Shown here: positions 14,694-26,314 of the stretch, piece after piece | How the letters are laid out: each line of letters starts with the position of its first letter | Position numbering within the stretch: the first letter of the stretch is position 1 | Assembly: GCA_028564925.1 (NCBI GenBank) | Contig: CM053030.1 | Span: 1,926,561-1,990,560 of the forward strand | DNA from: Lithobates sylvaticus | Taxonomy: Eukaryota; Chordata; Amphibia; Anura; Ranidae | DNA length: 64,000 nt | Direction of reading: 5' to 3' | The notes under the pieces: generated by a model | What the model was told of the DNA's origin: nothing | Database searches by the model: none | Seen by the model: only the letters and a program-made list of their open reading frames with translations | Position numbers and translations under genes: made by a program

Positions 14694-14763
14694 AGTTGGC
14701 GAATGCCGGGAGGCCGCTCTTCCCCGGGAACGATGTAGACGATCAACTGAAGAGGATTTTCCG
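14694..14763 (+). CDS. CDK5: CDK5 exon (kinase C-lobe), ends at a U12-type donor
   Basis: A pyrimidine-rich acceptor (TTCCTCTTGCCTCTTCTCAG) ends at 14693. The 70-nt exon then reads, after the last two bases of a Glu codon, [20 protein letters not shown] followed by IF and the first two bases of an Arg codon. This is the cyclin-dependent kinase 5 C-lobe just after the GCIFAE segment, roughly residues 195-220 of about 292, and I see no difference from the human protein as I remember it. CDK5 is the proline-directed Ser/Thr kinase activated by p35/p39, acting in neuronal migration, the cytoskeleton and synapses. The exon enters in phase 1 and leaves in phase 2. The 3' boundary has no GT; it is ATATCCTT, a U12-type AT-AC donor. 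Earlier exons must lie left of the window, beyond the 30-bp array. No stop or frame damage is visible. Confidence 0.95.
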
Positions 14764-14771
14764 ATATCCTT
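14764..14771 (+). promoter_or_regulatory. U12-type 5' splice site (ATATCCTT)
   Basis: The intron after the CDK5 exon begins ATATCCTTCC, an exact match to the minor-spliceosome AT-AC donor consensus. No GT donor nearby keeps the frame into the next exon. Confidence 0.92.
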
Positions 14772-14809
14772 CCTGAGCCGATCCAAGAATCCTTCTTCCG
14801 TCCTTTCTA

Positions 14810-16700
14810 TACCCCCCAACCTTTCTACCTCTCTGTCTCCTCTTCCTCCCTCTTTCTGCTCCTCTCGCTTCTCCTTTCCCTCTCCCTCGCTCCTTTCTAT
14901 CTTTCTGTGCCTCCCCCACTCCCTTCTACACTGCTCTCCTTTCCACTCTCCCTTCTGCTCCTTTCCACCTCGCTTTCCCCCCCCCCTCTGCTCCTTTCCA
15001 CCTCGCTTTCCCCTCCCTTCGGCTCCTTTCCACCTCGCTTTCCCCTCCCTTCTGCTCCTTTCCACCTCGCTCTCCCCTCCCTCTCCTCGCCCTCTCTTCT
15101 GCTCCTTTCTACCTCGCTCTCCCCCCCTTCTGCTCCTTTCCACCTCGCTCTCCCCCTCCCTTCTGCTCCTTTCTACCTCGCTCTCCCCCCCCTTCTGCTC
15201 CTTTCCACCTCGCTCCCCCCCCCCCCCCCTTCTGCTCCTTTCCACCTCGCTCCCCCCCCCCCCCCCTTCTGCTCCTTTCCACCTCGCTCCCCCCCCCCCC
15301 TTCTGCTCCTTTCCACCTCGCTCCCCCCCCCCCTTCTGCTCCTTTCCACCTCGCTTTCCCCTCCCTTCTGCTCCTTTCCACCTCGCTTTCCCCTCCCTTC
15401 TGCTCCTTTCCACCTCGCTTTCCCCTCCCTTCTGCTCCTTTCCGCCTCGCTTTCCCCTCCCTTCTGCTCCTTTCCACCTCGCTTTCCCCTCCCTTCTGCT
15501 CCTTTCCGCCTCGCTTTCCCCCCCTTCTGCTCCTTTCTACCTCGCTTTCTCCTCCCTTCTGCTCCTTTCCACCTCGCTTTCCCCTCCCTTCTGCTCCTTT
15601 CCACCTCGCTCTCCCCTCCCTTCTGCTCCTTTCCACCTCGCTTTCCCCTCCCTTCTGCTCCTTTCCACTTCGCTTTCCCCTCCCTTCTGCTCCTTTCCAC
15701 CTCGCTTTCCCCTCCCTTCTGCTCCTTTCCACCTCGCTTTCCCCTCCCTTCTGCTCCTTTCCGCCTCGCTTTCCCCTCCCTTCTGCTCCTTTCCACCTCG
15801 CTTTCCCCTCCCTTCTGCTCCTTTCCGCCTCGCTTTCCCCCCCTTCTGCTCCTTTCTACCTCGCTTTCTCCTCCCTTCTGCTCCTTTCCACCTCGCTTTC
15901 CCCTCCCTTCTGCTCCTTTCCACCTCGCTCTCCCCTCCCTTCTGCTCCTTTCCACCTCGCTTTCCCCTCCCTTCTGCTCCTTTCCACTTCGCTTTCCCCT
16001 CCCTTCTGCTCCTTTCCACCCCGCTTTCCCCTCCCTTCTGCTCCTTTCCACCTCGCTTTCCCCTCCCTTCTGCTCCTTTCCGCCTCGCTTTCCCCTCCCT
16101 TCTGCTCCTTTCCTACTCGCTTTCCCCTCCCTTCTGCTCCTTTCCACCTCGATTTCCCCTCCCTTCTGCTCCTTTCCACCTCGCTTTCCCCACCCTTCTG
16201 CTCCTTTCCACCTCGCTTTCCCCCCCCCCCTTCTGCTCCTTTCTACCTCGTTTTCCCCTCCCTTCTGCTCCTTTCCACCTCGCTTTCCCCTCCCTTCTGC
16301 TCCTTTCCACCTCGCTTTCCCCTCCCTTCTGCTCCTTTCCACTTCGCTTTCCCCTCCCTTCTGCTCCTTTCCACCTCGCTTTCCCCTCCCTTCTGCTCCT
16401 TTCCACCTCGCTTTCCCCTCCCTTCTGCTCCTTTCCAACTCGCTTTCCCCTCCCTTCTGCTCCTTTCCACCTCGCTTTCCCCTCCCTTCTGCTCCTTTCC
16501 GCCTCGCTTTCCCCTCCCTTCTGCTCCTTTCCACCTCGCTTTCCCCTCCCTTCTGCTCCTTTCCAACTCGCTTTCCCCTCCCTTCTGCTCCTTTCCACCT
16601 CGCTTTCTCCTCCCTTCTGCTCCTTTCCGCCTCGCTTTCCCCTCCCTTCTGCTCCTTTCCACCTCGCTTTCCCCTCCCTTCTGCTCCTTTCCACCTCGCC
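14810..16700 (+). repeat. 32-bp pyrimidine-rich minisatellite inside the U12 intron
   Basis: Irregular CT-rich DNA from about 14810 becomes a regular 32-bp array by about 14950. Units contain CTTCTGCTCCTTTCCACCTC and then a C/T stretch. There are about 55 units, with C-run length variants near 15210-15340. The + (transcript-sense) strand is almost all pyrimidine, so the minus strand is almost all purine. Several hundred-codon frames on both strands come from the unit and are not genes. Confidence 0.95.
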
Positions 16701-16880
16701 CCCCCCCCCTCCTCATCATGCTCTCCTCTCCCTGCACCCCGTTGTTGTCTCTCTCTCTCTTTTGCCCCTGAACATGCCCTTGTCTGCCCCTCCCCCTCTT
16801 TCTGGTTCTGTCTTGCCCCTCATGCCCCTCCCCCCGGTGGGACTGTATATACATTGGGTACTTTTATAAAGGTTTATTCT

Positions 16881-16898
16881 TTCCTGAACTCTCCTCAC
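16881..16898 (+). promoter_or_regulatory. U12 branch site and AC 3' splice site
   Basis: TTCCTGAAC at 16881-16889 has one mismatch to the U12 branch consensus; the intron ends at the AC of CTCAC (16897-16898). The short branch-to-splice-site distance of about 10 nt is typical of U12 introns. There is no conventional AG acceptor that fits the frame. Confidence 0.88.
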
Positions 16899-16959
16899 AT
16901 TACTGGGAACTCCGACTGAAGAGCAGTGGCCGACCATGACCAAGCTTCCGGATTATAAA
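16899..16959 (+). CDS. CDK5: CDK5 exon (kinase C-lobe), ends at GTGAGT
   Basis: This 61-nt exon completes the split Arg codon with A and reads [20 protein letters not shown], the CDK5 C-lobe segment that follows KRIFR (roughly residues 220-240). Human CDK5 has Ser where this has Thr in WPTM, from memory. It ends in phase 0 at AAA followed by GTGAGT, an ordinary U2-type donor. The expected continuation (PYPMYP... to the C-terminal end of about 55 residues) was not found anywhere downstream in the window on either strand. The repeat-filled next intron begins immediately. The exon is intact and conserved, so I take it as part of a working gene rather than a pseudogene. Confidence 0.95.
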
Positions 16960-17045
16960 GTGAGTCTCTCTTCTGCTGCTGCATAAAATGGGAGAAAACT
17001 ATGAAATATGTTTAATGCCAACTGAATACAAACATCGAGCGATTC

Positions 17046-18872
17046 ACAGCGAGTGCGGGGAGGGGAGACCACAGCGAGTGCGGGGAGGGGAGACACAGCG
17101 AGTGCGGGGAGGGGAGACACAGCGAGTGCGGGGAGGGGAGACACAGCGAGTGCGGGGAGGGGAGACCACAGCGAGTGCGGGGAGGGGAGGAGAGACACAG
17201 CGAGTGCGGGGAGGGGGAGACACAGCGAGTGCGGGGAGGAGGGGAGACACAGCGAGTGCGGGGAGGGGAGGAGACCACAGCGAGTGCGGGGAGGGGAGAC
17301 CACAGCGAGTGCTGGGAGGGGAGACACAGCGAGTGCGGGGAGGGGAGACCACGGCGAGTGCGGGGAGGGGAGACCACAGCGAGTGCGGGGAGGGGAGACC
17401 ACAGCGAGTGCGGGGAGGGGAGACCACAGCGAGTGCGGGGAGGGGAGACCACAGCGAGTGCGGGGAGGGAGACCACAGCGAGTGCGGGGAGGGAGACCAC
17501 AGCGAGTGCGGGGAGGGGGGAGACCACAGCGAGTGCGGGGAGGGGAGACCACAGCGAGTGCGGGGAGGGGAGACCACAGCGAGTGCGGGGGAGGGAGACC
17601 ACAGCGAGTGCTGGGAGGGGAGACCACAGCGAGTGCGGGGAGGGGAGACCACAGCGAGTGCGGGGGAGGGGTGAGACCACAGCGAGTGCGGGGAGGGGAG
17701 ACCACAGCGAGTGCGGGGAGGGGGGGGGGGGGACAGCGAGTGCGGGGGGGGGGAGACCACAGCGAGTGCGGGGAGGGGAGGAGACCACAGCGAGTGCGGG
17801 GAGGGGAGACCACAGCGAGTGCGGGGAGGGGAGGGGAGGGGGGAGGGAGGAGACCACAGCGAGTGCGGGGAGGGGAGACCACAGCGAGTGCGGGGGGGAG
17901 GGGAGGAGACCACAGCGAGTGCGGGGAGGGGAGGAGACCACAGCGAGTGCGGGGAGGGGAGACCACAGCGAAAGTGCGGGGGGAGAGGAGACCACAGCGA
18001 GTGCGGGGAGGGGAGACCACAAGCGAGTTGCGGGGAGGGGAGCGTGCGGGGAGGGAGGAGACCACAGCGAGTGCGGGGACCACAAGGGGGAGACCACAGC
18101 GAGTGCGGGAGGGGAGGAGACCACAGCGAGTGCGGGGAGGGGGAGGAGACCACAGCGAGTGCGGGGAGGGGTAGAGACCACAGCGAGTGCGGGGAGGAGG
18201 AGACCCACAGCGAGTGCGGGGAGGGGACCACAGCGAGTGCGGGAGGGAGAACCACAGCGAGTGCGGGGGAGGGGGAGACCACAGCGAGTGCGGGGAGGGG
18301 AGACCACAGCCGAGTGCGGGGAGGGAGGGACCCACAGCGATGACCACAAAAGCGGGGAGGGGAGGAGACCACACAGCGAGTGCGGGGAGGGGAGGACCAC
18401 AGCGAGTGCGGGGAGGGGAGACCACAGCGCGTGCGGGGAGGGAGACCACAGCGGAGTGCGGGGATGGGAGACCACAGCGAGTGCGGGAGGGGAGGAGAAA
18501 ACAAAAAACCACACAATCGGGGAGGGGAGACCACAGCGAGTGCGGGGAGGGGAGACCACAGCGAGTGCGGGGAGGGGAGACCACAGCGAGTGCGGGGAGG
18601 GGAGACACAGCGAGTGCGGGGAGGGGAGACCACAGCGAGTGCGGGGAGGGGAGACCACAGCGAGTGCGGGGAGGGGAGACCCACAGCGAGTGCGGGGAGG
18701 GGAGGAGACCCACAGCGAGTGCGGGGAGAGGAGACCACAGCGAGTGCGTGGAGGGGAGACCACAGCGAGTGCGGGGAGGGGAGACCACAGCGAGTGCGGG
18801 GAGGGGGGGAGACCACAGCGAGTGCGGGGAGGGGAGACACACCGAGTGCGGGGGAGGGGAGACCACAGCGGG
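17046..18872. repeat. 25-bp purine-rich minisatellite, about 70 units
   Basis: Units contain GAGTGCGGGGAGGGGAGACC plus ACAGC. Unit length varies with G-run length and with deletion of one AC; the stretch 17990-18520 is more diverged. The array starts 86 bp after the CDK5 donor. The + strand is purine-rich, the opposite asymmetry to the preceding intron. All frames through it are by-products of the repeat. Confidence 0.96.
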
Positions 18873-19009
18873 AACTTAATCGATTTTTATTATCCTTGAT
18901 TTCCACGGTGCAGCAAGAATAATGTGTTGGTGATCTTGTGGGTTTTCTCGGTTAGGAAAGGATATGTGAGATGTCACTCCGCAGAGCTGTCGGGGTATTT
19001 CTGTACAGA

Positions 19010-19905
19010 CCGGGGGGGGCACGTGATGAGTGGTGACTGGGACGGGGGGGCACGTGATGAGTGGTGACTGGGACGGGGGGGCACGTGATGAGTGGTGACT
19101 GGGACGGGGGGGGCACGTGATGAGTGGTGACTGGGACGGGGGGGGCACGTGGTGACTGGGACGGGGGGGCACGTGATGAGTGGTGACTGGGACGGGGGGC
19201 ACGTGATGAGTGGTGACTGGGATGGGGGGGCACGTGATGAGTGGTGACTGGGATGGGGGGGCACGTGATGAGTGGTGACTGGGATGGGGGGGCACGTGAT
19301 GAGTGGTGACTGGGACGGGGGGGGCACGTGATGAGTGGTGACTGGGATGGGGGGGCACGTGATGAGTGGTGACTGGGACGGGGGGCACGTGATGAGTGGT
19401 GACTGGGATGGGGGGGCACGTGATGAGTGGTGACTGGGACGGGGGGGCACGTGATGAGTGGTGACTGGGAGGGCACGTGATGAGTGGTGACTGGGAGGGG
19501 GGGGCACGTGATGAGTGGTGACTGGGACGGGGGGCACGTGATGAGTGGTGACTGGGACGGGGGGCACGTGATGAGTGGTGACTGGGATGGGGGGGCACGT
19601 GATGAGTGGTGACTGGGACGGGGGGGCACGTGGTGACTGGGACGGGGGGGCACGTGATGAGTGGTGACTGGGAGGGCACGTGATGAGTGGTGACTGGGAT
19701 GGGGGGGCACGTGATGAGTGGTGACTGGGATGGGGGGGCACGTGATGAGTGGTGACTGGGATGGGGGGGGCACGTGATGAGTGGTGACTGGGATGGGGGG
19801 GCACGTGATGAGTGGTGACTGGGACGGGGGGGGCACGTGGTGACTGGGACGGGGGGGCACGTGATGAGTGGTGACTGGGATGGGGGGGGCACGTGATGAG
19901 TGGGG
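19010..19905. repeat. About 30-bp minisatellite with an E-box (CACGTG) in almost every unit
   Basis: About 30 units built from GCACGTGATGAGTGGTGACT and GGGA(C/T) plus a variable G run. A few units lack ATGAGTGGTGA. CACGTG is the palindromic E-box recognised by bHLH-ZIP/bHLH-PAS factors (USF, MYC/MAX, CLOCK/BMAL1 families). No gene starts nearby, so function is unproven. Confidence 0.94.
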
Positions 19906-20320
19906 GGGGGTCCGGTCAGGAATAGTATTACACAAGTATTTAGTGAGCCGTTATGCCCGGTGGTGCCGCCTTCTATCCTCCCCCTGAAGGTGAACTGCGG
20001 CTAGGTGCCGCCACATCCAATGAGGTGTGTGACCTCAGCACACAGCAGCGCCCCCAGCAGGCAGCGCAGAGACAAGAGCCCAGCACATGGAGGATAATTT
20101 AGACTAGAATTAGACACGTCGGGAGTCGTCTTTCCCACATATCAGAAACTGACGCCTTGGTTTTTGTATCTGTATGTTGCCTGTGCTGTTATTTTACATG
20201 AATAATTTTTATTGTATCTAAAGAAAATGTAATTAAAAAAAAAAAAAAAAATCTCGCCTCCTCCCATCCGATTGGTCTGTCTGTTTCATGTGTGAATTGT
20301 CTGTGTGCACCAACCACATA
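19906..20320. other. Unique sequence, no gene seen
   Basis: Single-copy-looking DNA between the E-box array and a Tc1 fragment, ending with an A17 run near 20234. I looked here for the last CDK5 exon and found no matching codons or splice sites. Confidence 0.6.
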
Positions 20321-20980
20321 CAGTACCTTGAAAAAGTATTCATACCCCTGAAATGTTCCACATTTTGTCATGTTACAACCAAAAGCGTAAATGTATTTTA
20401 TTGGGATTTTATGTGACGGACCAACACAAAGTGTCACATAATTGTGAAGTGGAAGGAAAATGATAAATGATACAAATAAATATGTGAAAAGTGGGGGGGG
20501 GGGCATTTGTATGGCGCCCCCCGGAGTCAATACTTTGTAGAACCCCCTTTCTCTACAAGTCTTTTTGGGGGTGTCTCTACCAGCTTTGCCCATCTAGAGA
20601 GGACATTTCTGCCCATTCTACTTCTTTGTAAAATATCTCAAGCTCTGTCAGATTGGATGGAGAGCGTCTGTGATCAGCAATTTTCAAGTCTTGCCACAGA
20701 TTCTCAATGTGATTTAGGTCTGGACTGTGACTGGGCCATTCTAACACATGAATATGCTTAGATCTAAACCATTCCATTGTAGCTCTGGCTGTATGTTTCG
20801 GGTCGTTGTCCTGCTGGAAGGTGACCCCCCCCCCCCCAGTCTCAAGTCTTTTGTAGACTCTAACAGGTTTTCTTCTAAGATTGTCCTGTATTTGTCTCCA
20901 TCCATCTTCCCATCAATGAAGAAAAGCATCCCCACCATGTTTCACGGTGGGGATGGTGTGTTCAGGGTGAAGTGCAGTGT
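20321..20980 (-). mobile_element. Tc1/mariner-like transposon fragment
   Basis: Begins with CAGTACCTTGAAAAAGTATT next to a TA dinucleotide, a Tc1-type inverted-repeat end. The minus strand holds decayed transposase C-terminal sequence, including [20 protein letters not shown] and IENLWQDLK, i.e. the region before and at the third acidic residue of the DD34E domain. The other half is missing; a different repeat starts at 20980. It is an old, truncated copy, clearly a different family from the element at 41093. Confidence 0.9.
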
Positions 20981-21275
20981 AATGCCGTGTACACACGGCT
21001 GGACTTTTTCGACAGCAAAGGTCCGTCGGACAATTCGATCGTGTGTGGGCTTCATCGGACCTTTGCTGTCAAAAATCAGAAGGACTTTAGATTTAGAACA
21101 TGTTTCAAATCTTTCCAACAGACTCGAGTCCGGTTGAAAAATCCATTCGTGTGTATGCTAGTCCGATGGATGAAAACCGACGCTAGGGCAGCTATTGGCT
21201 ACTGGCTATTATTCTAGTCCGGTCGTATGTCATCATGTTCGAATCCGTCGGACTTTGGTGTGATTGTGTATTGGT
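20980..21275. mobile_element. Probable MITE or unclassified interspersed repeat
   Basis: Starts TAATGCCGTGTACACACG at the break in the Tc1 fragment and has internal self-complementary segments (GACAGCAAAGGTCCG and CGGACCTTTGCTGTC). I could not find a clean opposite end, so the superfamily is not assigned and the right edge is approximate. Confidence 0.5.
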
Positions 21276-24200
21276 TATAATATATGTAATTGATACAATC
21301 TACATTCTTGTTGACAGTTATTATGGGGATCAAAGACCTAAAACCAGCTTTTACCTGATCCCTGGCTTGAATTCATCAGGGACCCCCCTTGGAACTCCTA
21401 TAGCATCTATATACACATGAGGGTCAAAGCTTCCGGAGAGAGCTGCCCGCTTCCTCCTCTGACTGTGTGCTTGGCCAGTGTTTGTATTAGTAGTATCTTC
21501 TGCTAGGATATGGAGGGGCATAATGACCTTTGCTAGGGCACATTCACCAGTCCAGATTCCCTCTAATCTGGTCCTATGTTTTCAACCCACTGTCCCTCCT
21601 AGGAACCACAATTCTGTCCCCAGTAACTGACACATATATATCCTTACCGTCAGGGATGTCACTGCACCAATGGCATTGCCATGAAAAGGTCAAACGGACA
21701 AGGTCCTATGTCACAGTAATCAAAGGTAAAGGTGGTCACATGTGTACCTGAAGAGTTATACCAAAATGTAATTATGTTATTTTTTGTGATGGCCACCACC
21801 TGGGTCTCCCCCCCCCCCCCCTAGATCAAACAGAAAAAGGATATGCAGCATGGTCGTCATGAAGTGGGCGGGATCTTGTCCTCAGGGGTTGGATCTTTCT
21901 TGCAGTGGGAAGCGTGTATTCAGGTGTTCTTCCCGGCCAATTCGGCTGAGGTGGCTGTGGTCAGCAAAACTTGGAATGGACCATCATATCTGGGTTCAAG
22001 AGAATGTTTTCTCACAAATTTCTTTACCAGCCCCCAATCTCCAGGCAGTAGTTGGTGTGTTCCTGTATCTAATTCAGGATCTGCAATTGAAGAAAACACC
22101 TGGACATGCATTTGGGTTAATTCTCGTGATAATGCGGTTACATAATTAGACAACACATCAGATTGCAACTGTAACTGTTGTGAAAAGTAACAGCCAAGTC
22201 TGGGGGCGGAACCAAACTAAATTTCATAAAGGGATAGGGCATGTTTCCCCCAGGGAGTGTATGACACTGAACAAGGCAATGGGCAACCTGTCTGGCCAAC
22301 TGAACCCCCAGTGCTGCCCAAATCTCTTTTGTAAGGGTTGCTGTGAAGGTTTGGCCCTGATCACTCTCTATCACCTCTGGGACCTCAAAGCTACATACTA
22401 TCTCACTCAGTATTTCTCAGCTGTGGTCCTGGCAGTCATGTCCACCTCCACTAGGGCGTATTCGAATCTGCCACTCCTTGGCACTTGGGAATGATCAATT
22501 TGTATCCACTGGAAGGAGTATAGGGATTTTGCCAAGTGCTTCTTCTGTGCCTTTTCTGTACATTCTGGGTTACATTTGTCGCAGATAGTGCATGATCTGC
22601 CAAAGTTGTTGGTCAATGGAGTAACTCCTGGTGCTACTCGTACTTGATAAGAGAGTTCATAAGAGTCTTTGTCAAGTGGGCAGCTCCTTTTGCCCATTGC
22701 ACCACGGCTGGCTACATACTCCTGGGTAGACAAGGCTTCTTGTTACACTCCAATAGTCCATCTCTGAGAGTTGCTCTTCTCCGCTTTCCAGCTTTCCTTC
22801 TCATCTGAACTTGCTGCTTCCTGTAATTCTTTCAGATAAACTCTGTCCACTGGGAGAGTCTGTAGGGTAAACACAGGGTGGTCTTCTACTACCCTGCTGT
22901 CCGCTTCCCGTGGACCACTGGCTGTCTGTTTGGCAGCTGAATCGGCTAGATTGCCTCGCGCTTCCTTCGAGTTGACTTTGTCGTGTGCTTTACTTTTAGA
23001 ATAGTCACTTTAGTTGGGAGAAGCAGGGCGTCCATCAAGTCCTTAATGGCTGAGCTGTGTTTCACCGGTGTTCCTGCAGCCGTCAGGAACCCTCTGTCCT
23101 TCCAGATAACCCCAAAGTCATGGGCAACGCTGAAAGCATATCTTGAGTCCGTATGAACGTTGGCTCTTTTTCCCTCTGCCAATTTACATGCTGTAGTAAG
23201 TGGTTGCAGCTCTGCCACCTGTGCAGGCATCACCGGTGGTAAGGCTTCAGTTTGGAGAACCGAGTTTTCAGTGGTGACCTGGATCCTCCAGGGGTATTTC
23301 ACTCACGGTGGGGAGATGCGTGGTTTCCAGCCGCATTAGTTCGATGCAGTCATGGGGTGACAAGTCAAGACTCAACTCCTCCTCCTTTCCCCCCTCGAGA
23401 AGTGGAAGAAGGGTGGTAGGGTTCAGCGTTTGACAACGTAATGGAGTAATGCTGTTCAGTAGAAGGAGGGAACACAGGAGTCTCAAGTGTCTGGCATTGG
23501 ACAGATGTTTTGGCTGGATCTTGGTTGAGTATGGGAGTAATGTCATGGGGAGCAAGCAGAACGAGGCAGTGTCTGAGGACCAAGTCCGAAGTTTTGTCAA
23601 ACAAGGCTTGTGCCGCAAAGACAGCTCGCAGACACGATGGGCCTCCTCTTGCTATCATATCCAGCCGACAGTAATAGTATCCTATGGGGTGTAGGCAGAT
23701 GCCGTGTAACTGGGTGAGTACACCTGCAGCACGTCCCAGACATTCGGATACAAAGGGCTTGAATGTTTTGTCGTAGTCTGCGAGCCCTAGCGCCAGAGAT
23801 GGTGTGCTTGAAGGTCACAAAGTTGGATATTGCTTCAGGAGACATCTGGAAGGGGTCTGATTTCAGAGCATCATACATCAGTAGGGAGGCTTCTGGCCTT
23901 GTGGCAGTGGGATGTCAGAGATTGTTTTCACCCTGTCTTCAGTGAGGTGTGTTGTCCCATGGGACAAGACAGTGGCCAAGGAAAACGACAGATGTTGAAC
24001 ACCACTGCAATTTGGGCTTTGAGGCTTTGCAACCCTGGTTGGCAAGATAGCACAACAGGCTTTCTGAGGTGACTTCAACAGTGGGGATGTCAGCTGCACA
24101 GAGGAGAAGGTCATCAACATATTGGAGGAGAATCACTTCCGGGTGATCCTCTTGTCAAGGATGATAGCCATAGCTTTTGCAAGCTGGCTTGGAGAGTCCT

Positions 24201-25454
24201 GTGCCCCTTGTGGCATAACTGTCTAGGTATGGGTGGCAAAAGGTACCAGCAGGAGGGGTGAGGTTGGACATTGAAGAGAGCGTTTGCAAGGTCCACCACT
24301 GTGATATACTTTGCAGTCAGGGACACCCCTGCAAGTAGCTGGTTCTCTTTTAGGGGTTCTCTTCTTCCTAGAGAACAGAGGTGTGTTACATGAAGATGCA
24401 CAGGGTATCAGGGCTCCATTTGACACGAGGGCCTTGCTTCAAAATAGCTGCAGATTAGGCTAACTTTAGGGGGTATTGTGGTTTCCGGGGCAATGATGAG
24501 CCCTCTTTGAACTTGACTGAAACTGGTGGCACCTTTAAGTGACAGTTGTCTTCCGGTCCTGTGGATCATAGGCACGCAGGGATTCTGTCAAGTACTTCCT
24601 GCGGTATTGAACTTGGAGTTATTGCTTTATGAAGTGTCATCAGGAGAGGCAGAGAGCACAAAGCAGATGAGTCTTCTAAGGATAGGGGAGCAAGCCTTTT
24701 CTGATAATCTCCTCGAGCCCTGAGACAAAAGCAGTTGATAACGTGTGTGTGTGCTTTTCCATAATGAGAGAAGCCCAGATCATCAAAGGCCTTTAAGAGT
24801 CTAGCATGATACTTCTTCACAGACTCCCCTTTATCTTGGGCAATATCTTGGATTGTGATAGTCTGATCCGCCAATTTCTCCTTTGCCCAGTCGCGGAGTT
24901 GGGCACAGAACTCCACGCCTGAGGTGTAGGAAGTGGCACTTGTCAGGCAGGCATCATTAAAGGCCGTCTGCATGACCGGCCAAAAGACATGTCCTGCTTT
25001 AATTTGGCATAGACTGAGTAAGTCTCTCCAGGCAGCTGAATACATTTCTTGTATCCGCATTATCCTGCGGTAAAAGGACATTGGCTGTTTCTCCGGGTAA
25101 GGCAGACTTGTCACTAAGGTCGCTGCGTGTGATGGGGTAAAAGCGACATACATCAGCGGTGCCCCTGCTGGTAACCAAAACTAGTGTTGGGGCAGGGTAG
25201 GGGCACTGTTCCTTATGGTTGTCAGCATCCGTTTGAGATCCTCTCGGAACTGTGAGTCCGGAGCTGGATTGGGGGTTAAATCAGCAGGTGGCCTTGCTGC
25301 CTGTTGTTGGTCTTCCCACTCGGACGCTTCTTCATCATTAACATATCCAGCCTGTGAAGGTAGTGCTTCTGTATTAGGGAAGACAGGTGTGTGGTAGGAA
25401 CCATCCTGGTTTAAGACAGGAAGAACTGGGTATAGGCCGTGGTTGGTCCTACCG

Positions 25455-25600
25455 GGTGTACCAAGATGGCCGCCGGGCGGAAGTACACTGGGCTGGGCCT
25501 GAAGTGAGGACCTGGGTGCACCAAGATGGCCGTTGGGCGGAAGTGCACTGGGTTGGGCCTGAAGTGAGGGCCTGGGTGCACCAAGATGGCCGCCATTAGG
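25455..25600. repeat. 60-bp tandem repeat within the fossil gag region
   Basis: About 2.5 copies at period 60, each with CCAAGATGGCCG. It lies in the proline-rich part after the matrix-like segment. Confidence 0.85.
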
Positions 25601-26314
25601 AGTTGTCACAGTGGGTTGTGCTTGGGTTGGGGTGGTGAGAAGGGAGTGTACGTAAGGCGGATTGTAGGGTTGTCCCTCTCCTCCTTGGTTGCATGTTTTT
25701 GTATATGGGGGCGGTACAGACACATTATCAGCTTTGTGATAGACATACATAGCGCAATTGGCATTTGTCTTGATTTCCTCTTCTATCCAACCCTCTTTGT
25801 GCAATGCCCTTGCCGTCCTGTACCACGCTTCTGCTGAATCCAATAAGCCGTTATCACACAGAGCGCCTCTTTGTTCTCTTATCAGTACACGCCATTCCTC
25901 TGCTTGTAGTCTAGCAACACAGTCCTTCAAATCACAAACCTTCGCTATTTTGGACAACTTTTTAACTGCTTCACTGCCCTCTCTCCTCTTCACAATATCA
26001 CAAGCTAGCATTCCTTTCTCCGGCTTAGTATTTTGCTGACCCATCTCCCCCTCCTCTCTTCAGGCCTCCCAACACGTAACCAAGGTCTTTAACTCTGTCC
26101 TGCTCACCTACAGCAGTCTCGGCTGACGGTTTGAGGGGGGAGTGAGGACAGCTGATAGCTTGGTAACCCTCCTGCGTGGCTCTCTGTTCTATCTCTTCGA
26201 GGGTCTGCCCAAACACCCCTTTCACCGGGTAATGTACGTTTAATCTCAAAACTAACACGTCAGGGGTGGTGGGGAGCAGCAGCTTATGGCCCAACTGATC
26301 CTTAGGGTAGCCAC

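Larger units (their letters stand above)
14764..16898 (+). other. CDK5 AT-AC (U12-dependent) intron, 2135 bp
   Basis: Starts with ATATCCTT and ends TCCTCAC, with TTCCTGAAC, close to the U12 branch-site consensus TTCCTTAAC, about 10 nt before the terminal AC. Joining CG to A across it gives CGA (Arg), then TTA CTG GGA, i.e. RLLGTP, exactly as in CDK5. Most of its length is the pyrimidine-rich 32-bp array. Confidence 0.9.

Noticed and set aside
14680-16943. Long Pro/Ser/Leu and Arg/Gly/Glu frames on both strands
   Set aside because: Translations of the pyrimidine-rich 32-bp satellite; they even run through the CDK5 exons in wrong frames.
16862-16980. TATA box (TTTATAAAGG) plus ATG and GTGAGT as the promoter and first exon of a new gene
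   Set aside because: The codons before the ATG match CDK5 ([11 protein letters not shown]), so this is an internal exon and the AT-rich motif lies in the U12 intron end.
16953-19935. Frames of 300-640 codons in the 25-bp and E-box arrays
   Set aside because: Open in several frames at once on both strands, as expected of a stop-free tandem unit.
25461-25592. CCAAGATGGCCG repeats as a cluster of YY1 sites
   Set aside because: They differ from the YY1 core (AAGATGGCGGC) and lie in fossil gag coding sequence.
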